A stretch of DNA of 64,000 nt from Marinagarivorans algicola (GCF_001292705.1 NZ_LGAK01000007.1:62001-126000), one strand, 5' to 3'. Numbered from the stretch's first letter, positions 27,638 to 37,422 are shown. Made by a program: numbers and translations. The notes: a model not told the origin generated them from the sequence alone.

Positions 27638-28420
27638 ATGGGCATGTGGCATTGGTTTTCACGCGCAGCGGTTTCATCAGAAACGGCTGATTGGCTAGTA
27701 GAATGCGTTAGCTGGGCAATGCAAAATTTTGATTTAGAGCGCTTTCGTCAAAACACGCCATTAGTCTTGCCTACGAATGATTTTTTTCCTAAGCAAGTCG
27801 ATAGTCAGCACGCAATGGCTGAATATATTTTTGGTCGCGTTGTGCATTTTGGGGGTATCGAAAGCTGGCCTTGGAGGGTGGTACCGCCTGAGCAATTTTA
27901 TCCGGCGCCACCGCCTTTATTAGGGTTAAACCCAGCGGTAAGAGGTGAGGGTGAAACACCGATTTTATTACCCGTAGTCGGGCAGCCTGCGGAATTAATT
28001 GTTACCTACGCGCCTGATCAAATTGCTAAGCCGCAAGATTTGGTAGCGAGTATGGCGCATGCCGCAGCGCAACATATGCTCTGGCAAAGCCAGTTAGCGC
28101 CGCCGGGTGGGCAAGAATTATTTTTGCAAGCGGCAGAGGTCTTGGCGGTTTTTATGGGTTTTGGTGTTATGGTCACGAATTCGGCATATGCATTTAGAGG
28201 CAGCTGTGCAAAGTGCTATAACCCAAGAGCTAATCGCCAAGCGAGCCTATCGGAGAGTGAGTGTTTATATGCTCTAGCGCTATTTTGTGACTTGCAGCGT
28301 ATACCTAGGCGTAAAGTGGCTAAACATCTGAAAAGCTATTTACATCCAGCACTTAAAAGTGCTTATAAGCAAATCGAAAAGCACCCAAGCACGCCGTACC
28401 TACGAGAATTAGCCGCTTAA
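27638..28420 (+). CDS. Conserved-looking hypothetical protein upstream of trpG
   Basis: A 260-residue soluble protein that I do not recognise. Visible features: Trp-rich N-terminus (MGMWHWFSRA), proline-rich middle (ILLPVVGQP region), a helix with spaced His (SMAHAAAQHMLW), one CxxC (CAKCY) and a basic helical C-terminus (IPRRKVAKHLKSYL). No signal peptide or membrane span. His and Cys residues hint at metal binding, which is speculative. It ends 53 bp before the trpG start in the same direction, so it is probably co-transcribed. ATG at 27638 follows AAGG. Confidence 0.75.
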   Translation: MGMWHWFSRAAVSSETADWLVECVSWAMQNFDLERFRQNTPLVLPTNDFFPKQVDSQHAMAEYIFGRVVHFGGIESWPWRVVPPEQFYPAPPPLLGLNPAVRGEGETPILLPVVGQPAELIVTYAPDQIAKPQDLVASMAHAAAQHMLWQSQLAPPGGQELFLQAAEVLAVFMGFGVMVTNSAYAFRGSCAKCYNPRANRQASLSESECLYALALFCDLQRIPRRKVAKHLKSYLHPALKSAYKQIEKHPSTPYLRELAA

Positions 28421-28473
28421 ACTTGAGACTCGCACAGGCTAAAGTACAATGTGCGTATTTTGGCGATAAAGAC

Positions 28474-29142
28474 ATGCAAAACGATCAGTTGGTCGTGATC
28501 GATAATTACGATTCTTTTACGTATAACGTTGTGCGCTATTTACAAGAATTAGGTGCGCGTCCGCGTGTTATCCGCAACGATCAGTATACCTTGGAGCAGC
28601 TGGCGGGTTGTAAACCCAGGGGTATTATTATATCACCAGGGCCTTGTACACCTGATGATGCAGGAATTTCTTTGTCGGTCATCGCGTATTTTTCTCAGCA
28701 AAAAACACCTATATTGGGTGTGTGTTTAGGGCATCAGGCAATTGGTCAAGTCTTTGGGGCTAAGGTGATCAGGGCTGCACATGTTGTACACGGTAAAGCA
28801 TCGCGTATTCACCATTTGGGGCAGGGAATGTTTATGGGAATACCTAGTCCAGCAACGGTGGGGCGCTACCACTCTTTGGTTTTAGAGTCCAGCTCGCTGC
28901 CAGATTGTTTAAGCGTGGAGGCATGGCTCGATGAGGGCCAATCGGGTATGAACGAGTCCATCCCGCTAGCGCAGCGGGTGATAATGGCTATTGCACATAA
29001 GGAATTGCCAGTGCATGGTGTGCAGTTTCATCCAGAATCCATTTTGAGCGAGCATGGTCACACCCTGCTGGATAATTTTTTAACGCGCTACGATTTAAAG
29101 GCCAGTGGTCATGCTCAAATACCGTACCATAAAATCTCATAA
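28474..29142 (+). CDS. trpG: Anthranilate synthase component II (TrpG/PabA glutaminase)
   Basis: Class I glutamine amidotransferase that supplies ammonia to anthranilate synthase. Signatures: VVIDNYDSFTYNVVRYL, IISPGPCTPDDAG, nucleophile Cys in GVCLGHQAIGQ, and His/Glu in VQFHPESI. The following trpD and trpC favour TrpG, though such subunits often also serve as PabA. The frame extends upstream to 28423 with a non-ATG start; ATG 28474 matches the family N-terminus. trpE is not in the window. Confidence 0.92.
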   Translation: MQNDQLVVIDNYDSFTYNVVRYLQELGARPRVIRNDQYTLEQLAGCKPRGIIISPGPCTPDDAGISLSVIAYFSQQKTPILGVCLGHQAIGQVFGAKVIRAAHVVHGKASRIHHLGQGMFMGIPSPATVGRYHSLVLESSSLPDCLSVEAWLDEGQSGMNESIPLAQRVIMAIAHKELPVHGVQFHPESILSEHGHTLLDNFLTRYDLKASGHAQIPYHKIS

Positions 29143-29281
29143 TGCGACGGTGTAGCACATGCCATTGGCTTGCTGATCAGCTGCATACGTGACAACGATA
29201 CTGAGCGCTTACATAATAGAAACGATCAAAGCTATGTTATCCGATATTGGAGTGCGTAGCTTCCATTTAAACAGGTAGTAG

Positions 29282-30331
29282 ATGATGAAAGTCATGGATA
29301 TACAACAAGCAATAACGGTTCTTATGGCCGGTGAATCTTTAGGGCGCGAAGGTATGGCGGCTGTGATGACTCAAATTATGACCGGTGAAGCAACGCAGGC
29401 GCAAATTGGTGGCTTTTTGGTGGCCCTGACAATGAAAGGGGAAACCGTTGAAGAAATCACAGGGGCTGCTGAAGTGATGCGTAAACTGGCGGCGCCAGTC
29501 GATATTAAGGTACCTGTTTTAGTGGATACCTGCGGCACTGGCGGCGATGGTGCGGGCCTATTTAATGTTTCTACAGCGGCGGCTTTTGTCGTGGCGGCAG
29601 CGGGCGGGCACGTTGCAAAACATGGTAACCGCTCGATTACGAGCTCAACAGGCAGTGCCGATGTTTTAGAGGCAGCAGGAGTTAATTTGAAGGTTAATGC
29701 TGAGCAGGTGGCTCGTTGTGTGGAGTCGATCGGTGTTGGCTTTATGTTTGCGCCTGCGCATCACAGCGCGATGAAGCATGCCATTGGGCCGCGTAAAGAG
29801 CTTGGGATGCGAACCATTTTTAATGTATTGGGGCCTTTAACAAATCCGGCGGGCGCAAAGTGTCAAGTGTTGGGTGTATTTGATAAAACACTATGCCGGC
29901 CGTTAGCCGAAGTTCTAAAAGCCCTAGGAAGCGAGCATGTGATGGTCGTGAGTGCCGATGACGGTTTAGATGAAATATCGTTAGCGGTAAATACTCATGT
30001 AGCGGAGCTCAAAGAAGGCGTTGTTAGCGAGTATGAAATTTACCCAGGGACGTGCGGTATTGCGGTTCAATCGCTGGAAGGCCTCAATGTCGATAGCGCT
30101 GAGGAGTCTTTGGCATTGGTCTTGGGTGCTCTTAAAAATACAGCGGGTGAGCGCTTTCAAAAGGCACGTGAAATTGTGGCGGTCAATGCTGGCGCGGCAT
30201 TGTATGTTGCGGGTATTGCCGATTCATATACTGAGGGTGTAGCGTTAGCCTTAGATACCTTAGCCACAGGCTTGGCTGGTGAAAAATTAAAAGAACTCGT
30301 AGAGATGACGGCATGTTTTAACGCGGCATAA
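29282..30331 (+). CDS. trpD: Anthranilate phosphoribosyltransferase TrpD
   Basis: Transfers phosphoribose from PRPP to anthranilate, second step of tryptophan synthesis. Signatures: VDTCGTGGDGAGLFNVSTA, KHGNRSITSSTGSADVLEA, HHSAMKHAIGPRKELGMRT and FNVLGPLTNPAG. Length 349, the family size. AGG lies 6 bases before ATG 29282; ATGs at 29285 and 29294 are alternatives. The 139-bp gap after trpG has no clear terminator. Confidence 0.95.
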   Translation: MMKVMDIQQAITVLMAGESLGREGMAAVMTQIMTGEATQAQIGGFLVALTMKGETVEEITGAAEVMRKLAAPVDIKVPVLVDTCGTGGDGAGLFNVSTAAAFVVAAAGGHVAKHGNRSITSSTGSADVLEAAGVNLKVNAEQVARCVESIGVGFMFAPAHHSAMKHAIGPRKELGMRTIFNVLGPLTNPAGAKCQVLGVFDKTLCRPLAEVLKALGSEHVMVVSADDGLDEISLAVNTHVAELKEGVVSEYEIYPGTCGIAVQSLEGLNVDSAEESLALVLGALKNTAGERFQKAREIVAVNAGAALYVAGIADSYTEGVALALDTLATGLAGEKLKELVEMTACFNAA

Positions 30332-30382
30332 GCTAGCCGTGATCGATAAGATAAAATAGACACCTAATGACTAAGAATATTT

Positions 30383-31186
30383 ATGACTGATACCCCTACA
30401 GTACTCAAAAAAATTATTGCTCGTAAGCATGAAGAGGTGAGCGAGGCAAAGCAGCTCTTATCTGAGGCGCAATTGCTGAAGCTTGCTGAGAAGCAGCCTG
30501 TGACACGAGGCTTTCATCAAGCGCTACTGTCGCGTATTGCTTGCCAGCAAAATGCTGTGATTGCCGAAATTAAAAAGGCATCACCTAGTAAAGGGGTTAT
30601 TCGTGAAGATTTTGACCCTGCGGCCATTGCCAAAAGCTACGAGCAAGCTGGTGCCGCCTGCTTGTCCGTGTTAACGGACAAAGATTATTTTCAAGGTGAC
30701 AACCGTTATATGCAAGCGGCACGTAACGCTACAGCGCTACCGGTTATACGCAAAGATTTCATCATAGATAGCTATCAAATGACAGAGTCACGTGCACTGG
30801 GTGCTGATTGTGTATTATTGATTGTGGCGGCGCTGGACAAAGTGCAGCTCAATGATTTGCATCAGCAAGCTATCGATTTAGGCTTAGATGTACTGGTTGA
30901 AGTGCACAATGCAGCTGAAATGATTTTGGCCTTAGAGCTGGATAACCCGCTGGTGGGTATCAATAACCGTAATTTGCACACGTTTGATGTGACCTTAGCG
31001 ACAACGTTTGAACTGCTGAGTATGGTGCCGCCAGAGCGGGCCGTGATTACTGAAAGTGGTATTTTTACCGCACAAGACGTGCGCACTATGCGTGATAAAG
31101 CGGTATATGGCTTTTTGGTCGGTGAATCGTTTATGCGCTCTCCGGTGCCTGGTGATAAGCTTGCTGAAATTTTTGGGGGTAAATAA
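30383..31186 (+). CDS. trpC: Indole-3-glycerol-phosphate synthase TrpC
   Basis: Cyclises CdRP to indole-3-glycerol phosphate. TIM-barrel motifs are [27 protein letters not shown]-type substrate loop, [23 protein letters not shown] and VITESGIFT. Single-function enzyme of 267 residues with no fused TrpF. Last gene of the trpGDC run. Confidence 0.95.
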   Translation: MTDTPTVLKKIIARKHEEVSEAKQLLSEAQLLKLAEKQPVTRGFHQALLSRIACQQNAVIAEIKKASPSKGVIREDFDPAAIAKSYEQAGAACLSVLTDKDYFQGDNRYMQAARNATALPVIRKDFIIDSYQMTESRALGADCVLLIVAALDKVQLNDLHQQAIDLGLDVLVEVHNAAEMILALELDNPLVGINNRNLHTFDVTLATTFELLSMVPPERAVITESGIFTAQDVRTMRDKAVYGFLVGESFMRSPVPGDKLAEIFGGK

Positions 31187-31387
31187 GCGATGTTTATAAC
31201 CCCGAGCCATATTATCTGCTAAGAGCAGGGCTTATCGTAATGCGCATATTTGTTTCTCGCGCGCTGAGCAAGTGACTAGTGGGCGGTTATTTAAGATCTT
31301 GTTGTTTGCTTACCTAGGCGACCCAAGGCTCAATGCGCATTCATCAATGCTGGGCCGCTTAGATAAGCGCGGTAATTAAGGGGTGAT

Positions 31388-31411
31388 CGCGTGGTAGTTC
31401 GCGTGGTAGTT
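31388..31411. repeat. 12-bp tandem duplication at the vfr stop
   Basis: CGCGTGGTAGTT occurs twice head to tail at 31388-31399 and 31400-31411; the second copy reaches into the vfr stop codon. Likely local slippage. Confidence 0.75.
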
Positions 31412-32045
31412 AACGCGTACCATATACCACCATTGTTTTACCTTTTACAGAGACTAGTCCTTGTTGTTCCAGTGTTTTAAGTACTCGCCCTACCATCTCA
31501 CGAGAACAGCCGACAATTCGGCCAATCTCTTGGCGTGTAATTTTTATTTGCATGCCATCAGGATGGGTCATGGCGTCGGGCTCTTTACAGAGATCGAGCA
31601 GTGTACGTGCTACGCGGCCAGTCACATCTAAAAAGGCTAGATCACCTACTTTACGTGTTGTTGCACGAAGCCTGTGTGCCATTTGCGCACTTAAATAAAA
31701 TAGATATTCTGGGTGTGGTTGGCTGAGCTCTAAAAACTTGGTGTAGCTTATCTCGGCGATCTCACACTCAGTTTTAGCGCGGACCCAAGCGCTGCGAGGG
31801 TCTTTGTCATCAAACAGGCCCATTTCACCAAAAAAATCGCCATCATTAAGATAGGCGACAATCATTTCACGGCCTTCATCATCTTCGATTAATACTGTGA
31901 CAGAACCTTTTATGATGTAGTAGAGCGAATCACTGTTGTCTCCGGCGTAAATCAACGTGCTTTTGGCGGGATAGCGACGGCGATGACAGTGGGCTAAGAA
32001 TCCTTCAAGGTTTTTGATGTGTGGCGTATGTGGGATAGCAACCAA
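31410..32045 (-). CDS. vfr: Vfr/CRP-family cAMP receptor transcription factor
   Basis: Global cAMP-responsive regulator, 211 residues. cAMP pocket: [24 protein letters not shown]-binding helices: [22 protein letters not shown]. The N-terminus [23 protein letters not shown] and the end KTMVVYGTR match Vfr closely, so the TTG start at 32045, with GAGGA upstream, is right. In P. aeruginosa Vfr controls type IV pili and virulence, and the Pil-Chp system acts through cAMP. Its gene there also adjoins trpC. In this organism it may serve the pilus system at the left end of the window. Confidence 0.93.
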   Translation of the reverse strand: MVAIPHTPHIKNLEGFLAHCHRRRYPAKSTLIYAGDNSDSLYYIIKGSVTVLIEDDEGREMIVAYLNDGDFFGEMGLFDDKDPRSAWVRAKTECEIAEISYTKFLELSQPHPEYLFYLSAQMAHRLRATTRKVGDLAFLDVTGRVARTLLDLCKEPDAMTHPDGMQIKITRQEIGRIVGCSREMVGRVLKTLEQQGLVSVKGKTMVVYGTR

Positions 32046-32496
32046 AACGACGTTCCTCGGTAAGTAATCGGTGTCTGTTTATGTTTTACCAGATATCACA
32101 ATAATATGCAGTGATTTATTGTGAAACGGTGATGTGTCGTGTTTTGCATCTAAAGCTCGTATGCGCTTTGTTGTTAACGCTAACCTTCTTTACCTTAATC
32201 TTATGGCCGGACCTTCTCTATGTGGCCGAATTAGCCGATAGTCGGTGCTCTAGTCATAATTTAGTAAAACACTCTTGCGTAAACCGAGCACTTACATAAT
32301 CAAAATTATAGACGCACTTTGCAGTGCTTGTGCGTTGTGCATACATATTATTACGACTAATGCTGCTGCTGGCTATGCATGCGGTACTCGTTTTGTTATG
32401 AGGGGCACAGTTTTTACGCATTTTTTTGAGGTGCTGTGGTAATCTTGTATGTATTTTGTGATTGCGCGAGCAAAAATCGTACACTTGGAGTTTTTT
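32046..32496. other. Divergent intergenic region vfr-osmC
   Basis: 451 bp carrying promoters for both flanking genes. A 55-codon hydrophobic frame at 32132-32299 was considered and not accepted. In P. aeruginosa speD lies near here; no speD-like sequence is seen. No consensus CRP site (TGTGA-N6-TCACA) was recognised. Confidence 0.4.
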
Positions 32497-32919
32497 ATGC
32501 AGGCAACAGTGAAGTGGGTTGATGGGGTCATGTTTATTGCGGAGTCGGGCAGCGGCCATACGGTTGTCATGGACGGCCCGCCCGATCATGGTGGCCGCGA
32601 TATGGCAGCACGCCCCATGGAGATGATATTAATGGGCTTAGGCGGCTGCGCCTCTTTTGACATTGTGTCTATTCTTAAAAAATCACGTCAAAAAGTCAGT
32701 GCTTGCCGTGTTGAATTACAAGCCGAGCGCGCTCAAGGCACGCCTTCGCCTTTTACTAAGATTCATTTACACTTTGTGGTCAGCGGAGCAGCGCTTAAGC
32801 CTATTCAAGTTGAGCGTGCGGTTTCATTGTCAGCAACTAAATATTGCTCGGCCTCAATTATGCTAGAGGCTGCAGGCGTTACTTTGACACACGATTTTGA
32901 AGTTGTAGAAGTCGATTAA
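32497..32919 (+). CDS. OsmC-family peroxide-resistance-like protein
   Basis: A 140-residue OsmC/Ohr fold protein: MQATVKWVDGVMFIAESGSGH, GGRDMAARPMEMILMGLGGCASFD with the first active Cys, and a second Cys in LSATKYCSAS. The two-Cys peroxidatic pair is present, so thiol-dependent reduction of organic peroxides is plausible. It belongs to the YhfA-like subgroup that sits beside crp/vfr in many gammaproteobacteria. ATG 32497 has TTGGAG 6 bases upstream. Confidence 0.87.
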   Translation: MQATVKWVDGVMFIAESGSGHTVVMDGPPDHGGRDMAARPMEMILMGLGGCASFDIVSILKKSRQKVSACRVELQAERAQGTPSPFTKIHLHFVVSGAALKPIQVERAVSLSATKYCSASIMLEAAGVTLTHDFEVVEVD

Positions 32920-32964
32920 ACGTTTATTGATCTGGCAAAGTTAGCGTTACGACTCACTTTAGCG

Positions 32965-33618
32965 CTATATACGATAGGAGAGCCACGTCATGATACTAGC
33001 GATTTGGCTCATGGCTCGCTTAACGGGGCGTGGAAAGCGATAGCCGCCTGCGCTTAGCGCTGTAGCGCCATGTTCGGCTTCATCAATATGCATTTGCTTT
33101 ACAATAGCATGTGACTTGACATCATCCGTAGGAAGGCTTTGCATATGATGCCTTAAGTGCTGGCATACTTGGTCTTCGGTGGCAGCGACAAAGCCTAAGC
33201 TGAGTTTATCGCTAATCAACCCCGCACTGATACCAATGCCCAGTGATGCGCCGTACCATAAGAGGTTTAGTCGGCTTGGTTGGGCGTTTAGCTCGTTGAG
33301 GCGTTGTTGGCACCAAGCTAAATGATCTTCTTCTTCGCTGGCGGCCTTTGCCATTTGTTTTTTGACTTTTGGGCGTTTTGCTGTGAGTGCCTGCCCTTGG
33401 TAAAGAGCCTGAGCGCAGACTTCACCCGAGTGGTTTACGCGAATAAGACCGGCGCTGTGTTTTTTTTGTGCGGGGGTAAGCTCGGTTTCTGATACGGTAT
33501 CGGCAGGGCTGGCTCGCGTACTGCGATCTTGCTTGGCGTGAAGCGTCCGTATGACAGTATCTAATTGGTGAATACTTTTATCAATAAAACTGAGGTGGCG
33601 TATAAGTGGCGATGGCAT
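32965..33618 (-). CDS. coq7: Coq7, 3-demethoxyubiquinol 3-hydroxylase
   Basis: Di-iron hydroxylase of ubiquinone synthesis (replaces UbiF in many proteobacteria). Iron ligands appear as Glu in NHSGEVCAQ, ExxH in EEEDHLAWC, Glu in AATEDQV and ExxH in DEAEHGA. Length 217, with a short N-terminal lead. Convergent with the OsmC gene, 45 bp apart. Together with ubiD it confirms a ubiquinone-using organism. Confidence 0.94.
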   Translation of the reverse strand: MPSPLIRHLSFIDKSIHQLDTVIRTLHAKQDRSTRASPADTVSETELTPAQKKHSAGLIRVNHSGEVCAQALYQGQALTAKRPKVKKQMAKAASEEEDHLAWCQQRLNELNAQPSRLNLLWYGASLGIGISAGLISDKLSLGFVAATEDQVCQHLRHHMQSLPTDDVKSHAIVKQMHIDEAEHGATALSAGGYRFPRPVKRAMSQIASIMTWLSYRI

Positions 33619-33750
33619 AGCAATGAAGCCCTATAGATAAAGTCAATGTATCGAGTCAGTTTTTGAGTTTGGCGGTATGCAGCCTGACTCTATGTTAATG
33701 AATGTTCAGCAACCTGATTCAACAATAATATACGATGAAAATAGTTAAGT

Positions 33751-34497
33751 ATGAATGCCTATAAACAATTGCGCCAAGCGCGTATGCAGACGGCACAGAA
33801 ACCTTTTTTAGCGCGAGGCATTACAGTCAAGCGCTGTCAGGAGTGTTTATTGGGGCAGCAGTATTGCATTTGTGAGTGGTTAAAGCCTTTTGCGTGTGAG
33901 TTACCCTTCGATGTTGTCTTACTGATGCACCGTGACGAAATACTCAAACCCACCAATACTGGTCGGCTGATTGCCGAATCGTTTCCGAGGCAGTGTATGG
34001 CTTTTGAGTGGTCGCGCCTAGACCCCCCAGCTCAATTGCTGGAAATACTTGCTGATTCCCAGCGTCAATGCGCCGTGGTGTACCCTGCACGCAATGATCG
34101 TCAAGCGGTGAGTTTTGCCTCGCAAGCCCAATTGTTGGCAGCTAGCAAAACCGATGAGGGCAGCCGAAAGCCTACGCTGATATTTTTAGATGGTACGTGG
34201 CGCCAAGCGGCACGGATGTTTAATCATAGTGAGTGGCTCGGGCATATTCCCTTTTTTGCACTCGATGAGGTGGTTGTGGGTGAATATGCGATGCGTAAGG
34301 CGTCGGAGAACTCTCGGTTAGCAACGGCTGAGGCGGCGAGCTTAGTATTCAGTGCGCTTAAGGCAACCACAGCATGTACGCATTTGCAGCATATTTTTAC
34401 GGTATTCAATCAGCATTACGCCGCAACACGGGCCTGTACGCAGGTGTTGCCGTCTTCATCACACTCCTATCTAGCGGATTATGACTCTAATATATGA
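33751..34497 (+). CDS. tapT: tRNA-uridine aminocarboxypropyltransferase (DTW family)
   Basis: SPOUT-like transferase making acp3U in tRNA, by family. Zinc-type Cys cluster CQECLLGQQYCICEW near the N-terminus and a DTW-family motif reading LDGTWRQAARMF. Length 248. First gene of a tightly packed set: its stop overlaps the next start by 4 bp (ATGA). Confidence 0.82.
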   Translation: MNAYKQLRQARMQTAQKPFLARGITVKRCQECLLGQQYCICEWLKPFACELPFDVVLLMHRDEILKPTNTGRLIAESFPRQCMAFEWSRLDPPAQLLEILADSQRQCAVVYPARNDRQAVSFASQAQLLAASKTDEGSRKPTLIFLDGTWRQAARMFNHSEWLGHIPFFALDEVVVGEYAMRKASENSRLATAEAASLVFSALKATTACTHLQHIFTVFNQHYAATRACTQVLPSSSHSYLADYDSNI

Positions 34498-35747
34498 AAC
34501 TCAATATTTTTAAGCCCAATAAAGGTTCTGGCAAAGGGTCGACTCAACAGACTGCCGTGAAGCATCCTTTAGAAGGTGTTGTTTTTACCGGTATTGTACG
34601 TGATGTGGCCAGTAATGGTCAGGCGGTACTGGAGCATAGTTGTGGTGTGGCGGTATTTGTGCGTGGTGCCTGGATAGGTGAGCGGATCACCGTTAAGATC
34701 ACCGCCTTTAAGAAGCGCTTTGCCGTTGCACATTTATTAAGTGTTGATGAGCCTTGCGAGCAGCGTATTACACCTGCTTGTCGCCACTTTATGAGCTTGA
34801 CCCAGCCTCATACCCCCAGTTGTGGAGGCTGCGCGTGGCAATTTGTAGATTATGATGCGCAATTGGCGCAAAAGCAGCGATGGGTGCGCTCAGCCATAGA
34901 GCGCTTGACAGGTCAGGTGAGTCAAGCGGCGTTAGCACCGATAGCCGCAAGTGCCGAAGCGATGGGCTATCGCAATCGTGCAGAATTTAAAAGTGATGGA
35001 CGCATTTTAGGTTTTAATGCGGCGCAAAGTGATGCCCTAATTGATATTAAAACATGCGGCCTACTCAATGCGCAGGTGGCTGAGTATTTAGCCGCCTTAA
35101 GGGCGCGCTTACCAAACCCGCAGTGGATAGGGCAAAAACGCAAAGGTAAGAAAAGCTACACTTTATTAGCGGTTGATGATGCTATGCCGGCTGAGGCGAT
35201 TGAGGCAAATGTACGACGACCTTTTAGGCAAGGCAATAGCAGGCAAAATGCAGTGTTACAACAATGGCTGCACGATGCGTTAAGCCCTGTTGCTGGCTGT
35301 CAATCCAACAAAGTGCTCGAGCTATTTGCCGGCTCAGGTAATTTTACCCGTACGCTGGCAGCGCTGGGTTTTGAGCAAATTATTGCTGCTGAAGTTGTCC
35401 CTGTGGCGGTCGATAATTTACATTCGTTGGGGCTGCCAGGGGTCCAGGCTGAGGTGGCTGATTTATTTGATGAAGCGGCATTATCGACTTTGTGCAAAAA
35501 GCATGATGATGCCACAATACTGGTGCTGGATCCGCCTCGTGAAGGGTTAATGTGCTCAAAGCCTTTATTCGAGCATACAGGCTTCGAACGCGTAGCTTAC
35601 ATTTCTTGTGACTTAGCCACTTGTATGCGCGACGTACAAGGGTTTATGGCAAAAGGCTATACCTTGGTTAGCGTATTGCCTGTCGATATGTTTCCGCAAA
35701 CCCCTCATGTTGAGTTGTGTGTCTTGTTAGAGCGCACAGGTAGATGA
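34494..35747 (+). CDS. TrmA/RlmC/RlmD-family uracil-C5 methyltransferase
   Basis: SAM-dependent m5U RNA methyltransferase, 417 residues. Order: basic N-terminal lead; TRAM-like domain (GIVRDVASNGQAVLEH); Fe-S Cys set (CEQRI, PACRHF, CGGCAWQ); SAM motif VLELFAGSGNFTRTL; LDPPREG; and nucleophile Cys in YISCDLATCMRD. Whether the target is 23S U747, U1939 or tRNA U54 cannot be settled by eye. Overlaps both neighbours by 4 bp, implying translational coupling. Confidence 0.85.
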   Translation: MKLNIFKPNKGSGKGSTQQTAVKHPLEGVVFTGIVRDVASNGQAVLEHSCGVAVFVRGAWIGERITVKITAFKKRFAVAHLLSVDEPCEQRITPACRHFMSLTQPHTPSCGGCAWQFVDYDAQLAQKQRWVRSAIERLTGQVSQAALAPIAASAEAMGYRNRAEFKSDGRILGFNAAQSDALIDIKTCGLLNAQVAEYLAALRARLPNPQWIGQKRKGKKSYTLLAVDDAMPAEAIEANVRRPFRQGNSRQNAVLQQWLHDALSPVAGCQSNKVLELFAGSGNFTRTLAALGFEQIIAAEVVPVAVDNLHSLGLPGVQAEVADLFDEAALSTLCKKHDDATILVLDPPREGLMCSKPLFEHTGFERVAYISCDLATCMRDVQGFMAKGYTLVSVLPVDMFPQTPHVELCVLLERTGR

Positions 35748-36472
35748 GCCGCTTGCAGTATACTATATGGCCTGCGGGGCTAAAGACAGATCTTCATGCG
35801 TTAAATATCGTATTAAAGCGCTCGGCGCGACGTAAAACATTAGGGCTTAAGGTGCGTGCCGGCGAGGTGGTGGTTTTTGCACCGACAGTCGCCTCTGATG
35901 CAGATGTCATGGCGTGGGTGAATGGTAAAGCACAATGGATACTTAGGCATGTCCAAAACCCTTTAGGTCATCATCCATCGGCGAGCACTCGAGCACCGTT
36001 AACCGCTCACAGTGAAGTATTTTGGTTGGGTCGTAAAGTTGTTTTAGGCGAGGCTGGAAAGGCCGGCTTATCGTGCATTGATACGGCGTTTTTTGGACGC
36101 CCATTGACGGATCAAAAAGTGCTTTTGCTCAATGCGTGTGAGACAGCAGCGAAGGAAGATTTAGTGGACCGGGTAACGCACTGGCAAGCGCAATTACAGC
36201 TCTACCCGCAGCACATCAAGCTGCGCCCTTATAAAAGCTGTTGGGGCAGCTGCAATCACCGTGGCGTGGTAGCCTTAAACACCTTACTCATGATGGCGCC
36301 CGAAGCCGTGCGCAACTATGTGGTTGTACACGAGCTGTGTCATTTAAAACATTTAAATCATTCGTCAGCCTTTTGGGCCGAAGTGGCCAAAGGTTGTAGG
36401 CCACCGAGTATTCGCAGTGCTAAGCACTGGCTTAAAGAGCATGGCGAACAGTTACTTTTTATTTATCGGTAA
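35744..36472 (+). CDS. YgjP-like metallopeptidase-domain protein
   Basis: A 242-residue cytoplasmic protein of the YgjP/WLM-type zincin family. The zinc motif HELCHLKHLNHS carries HExxH plus a third His, and it is preceded by the family signature YKSCWGSCNHRGVV. The substrate is unknown; the family is linked to SprT/WLM proteases. Coupled to the upstream methyltransferase by an ATGA overlap. Confidence 0.85.
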   Translation: MSRLQYTIWPAGLKTDLHALNIVLKRSARRKTLGLKVRAGEVVVFAPTVASDADVMAWVNGKAQWILRHVQNPLGHHPSASTRAPLTAHSEVFWLGRKVVLGEAGKAGLSCIDTAFFGRPLTDQKVLLLNACETAAKEDLVDRVTHWQAQLQLYPQHIKLRPYKSCWGSCNHRGVVALNTLLMMAPEAVRNYVVVHELCHLKHLNHSSAFWAEVAKGCRPPSIRSAKHWLKEHGEQLLFIYR

Positions 36473-36478
36473 ATATTT

Positions 36479-37258
36479 ATGACAATACAAAAGACTCCTG
36501 ATGCCCCTAGCGATAGCCCTGCCGGCGTTACTGCTGACACGGCGGCAACGGTGGTTGTGCGGCCTGAATTCAAAGACAAGTCGATACGTAGCTTTGTAAT
36601 CCGCGGAGGCCGCATGACCGAAGGCCAGCAGTCGGCTTTTGATCAGTGGTGGCCAACGTATGGACGCTCTTTACATGATGGCTTGGCGGCTACGCAAATG
36701 ATTTTTGCGGAGCAAAAACCTGTGGTTGTTGAGGTGGGTTTTGGTATGGGCGACTCTTTACTGGAAATGGCACAGGCTGATCCTAATACCAATTTCGTGG
36801 GCATTGAAGTGCATCCGCCAGGTGTTGGACGCTTAATTAATGAAGCTGGTAGGTTGGGGTTAAAAAACTTATGGGTTTTTATGGCTGATGCAACGGATGT
36901 GTTAACTGATTGCTTTGATGATAATAGTATTGAGCGATTACAGTTGTTTTTTCCTGATCCTTGGCACAAGAAAAAGCACAATAAACGCCGTATTGTGCAA
37001 AAGCCTTTTATGACTACTATTGCCCGTAAACTTAGGGTTGATGGCGTATTGCATATGGCAACCGATTGGCAACCTTATGCCGAATACATGGTTGAGGCTT
37101 TGGCGCAATGCCCAGAATATATCAACCCTATGGGAGCGGAACATTATTCACCGGCACCAGATTACCGCCCTAAAACAAAGTTTGAAAAGCGGGGCGAACG
37201 CTTGGGTCATGGTGTGTGGGATTTGCTCTATAAAAAATCGAGTAGCCATGGCCTGTAG
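36479..37258 (+). CDS. trmB: TrmB, tRNA (guanine-46-N7)-methyltransferase
   Basis: m7G46 tRNA methyltransferase. SAM-binding VVEVGFGMGDSLLEMA, NFVGIEVHPPGVGRL, LFFPDPWHKKKHNKRR and the C-terminal TKFEKRGERLGHGVWDL are diagnostic. About 40 extra residues precede the RSFVIRGGRMT core. Last gene of the tapT-trmB run, six bases after the preceding stop. Confidence 0.95.
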   Translation: MTIQKTPDAPSDSPAGVTADTAATVVVRPEFKDKSIRSFVIRGGRMTEGQQSAFDQWWPTYGRSLHDGLAATQMIFAEQKPVVVEVGFGMGDSLLEMAQADPNTNFVGIEVHPPGVGRLINEAGRLGLKNLWVFMADATDVLTDCFDDNSIERLQLFFPDPWHKKKHNKRRIVQKPFMTTIARKLRVDGVLHMATDWQPYAEYMVEALAQCPEYINPMGAEHYSPAPDYRPKTKFEKRGERLGHGVWDLLYKKSSSHGL

Positions 37259-37422
37259 GCCGTGTTTTACCGTGTGCAGTACTGGATGCTAGTCTGGCAA
37301 TCATAAATCATGGCCTGCCTTAAGTTATGTGTCCTATACTCTTGCCTTATGCGGTATTTCAGTTATGTCTTAGTGGGAATATCTATGGATGCTCCAGCGT
37401 ATAGGCAGAAAAAGTGCAAGCG

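Noticed and set aside
31187-31409. Possible tRNA-like or attenuator structure after trpC
   Set aside because: Several short inverted repeats but no cloverleaf, no CCA-end pattern and no leader peptide.
32132-32299. A 55-codon hydrophobic frame (MCRVLHLKLVCALLL start) between vfr and osmC
   Set aside because: It could be a small membrane protein, but it has no clear ribosome-binding site, lies in a promoter region and resembles nothing known. Conservation would be needed.
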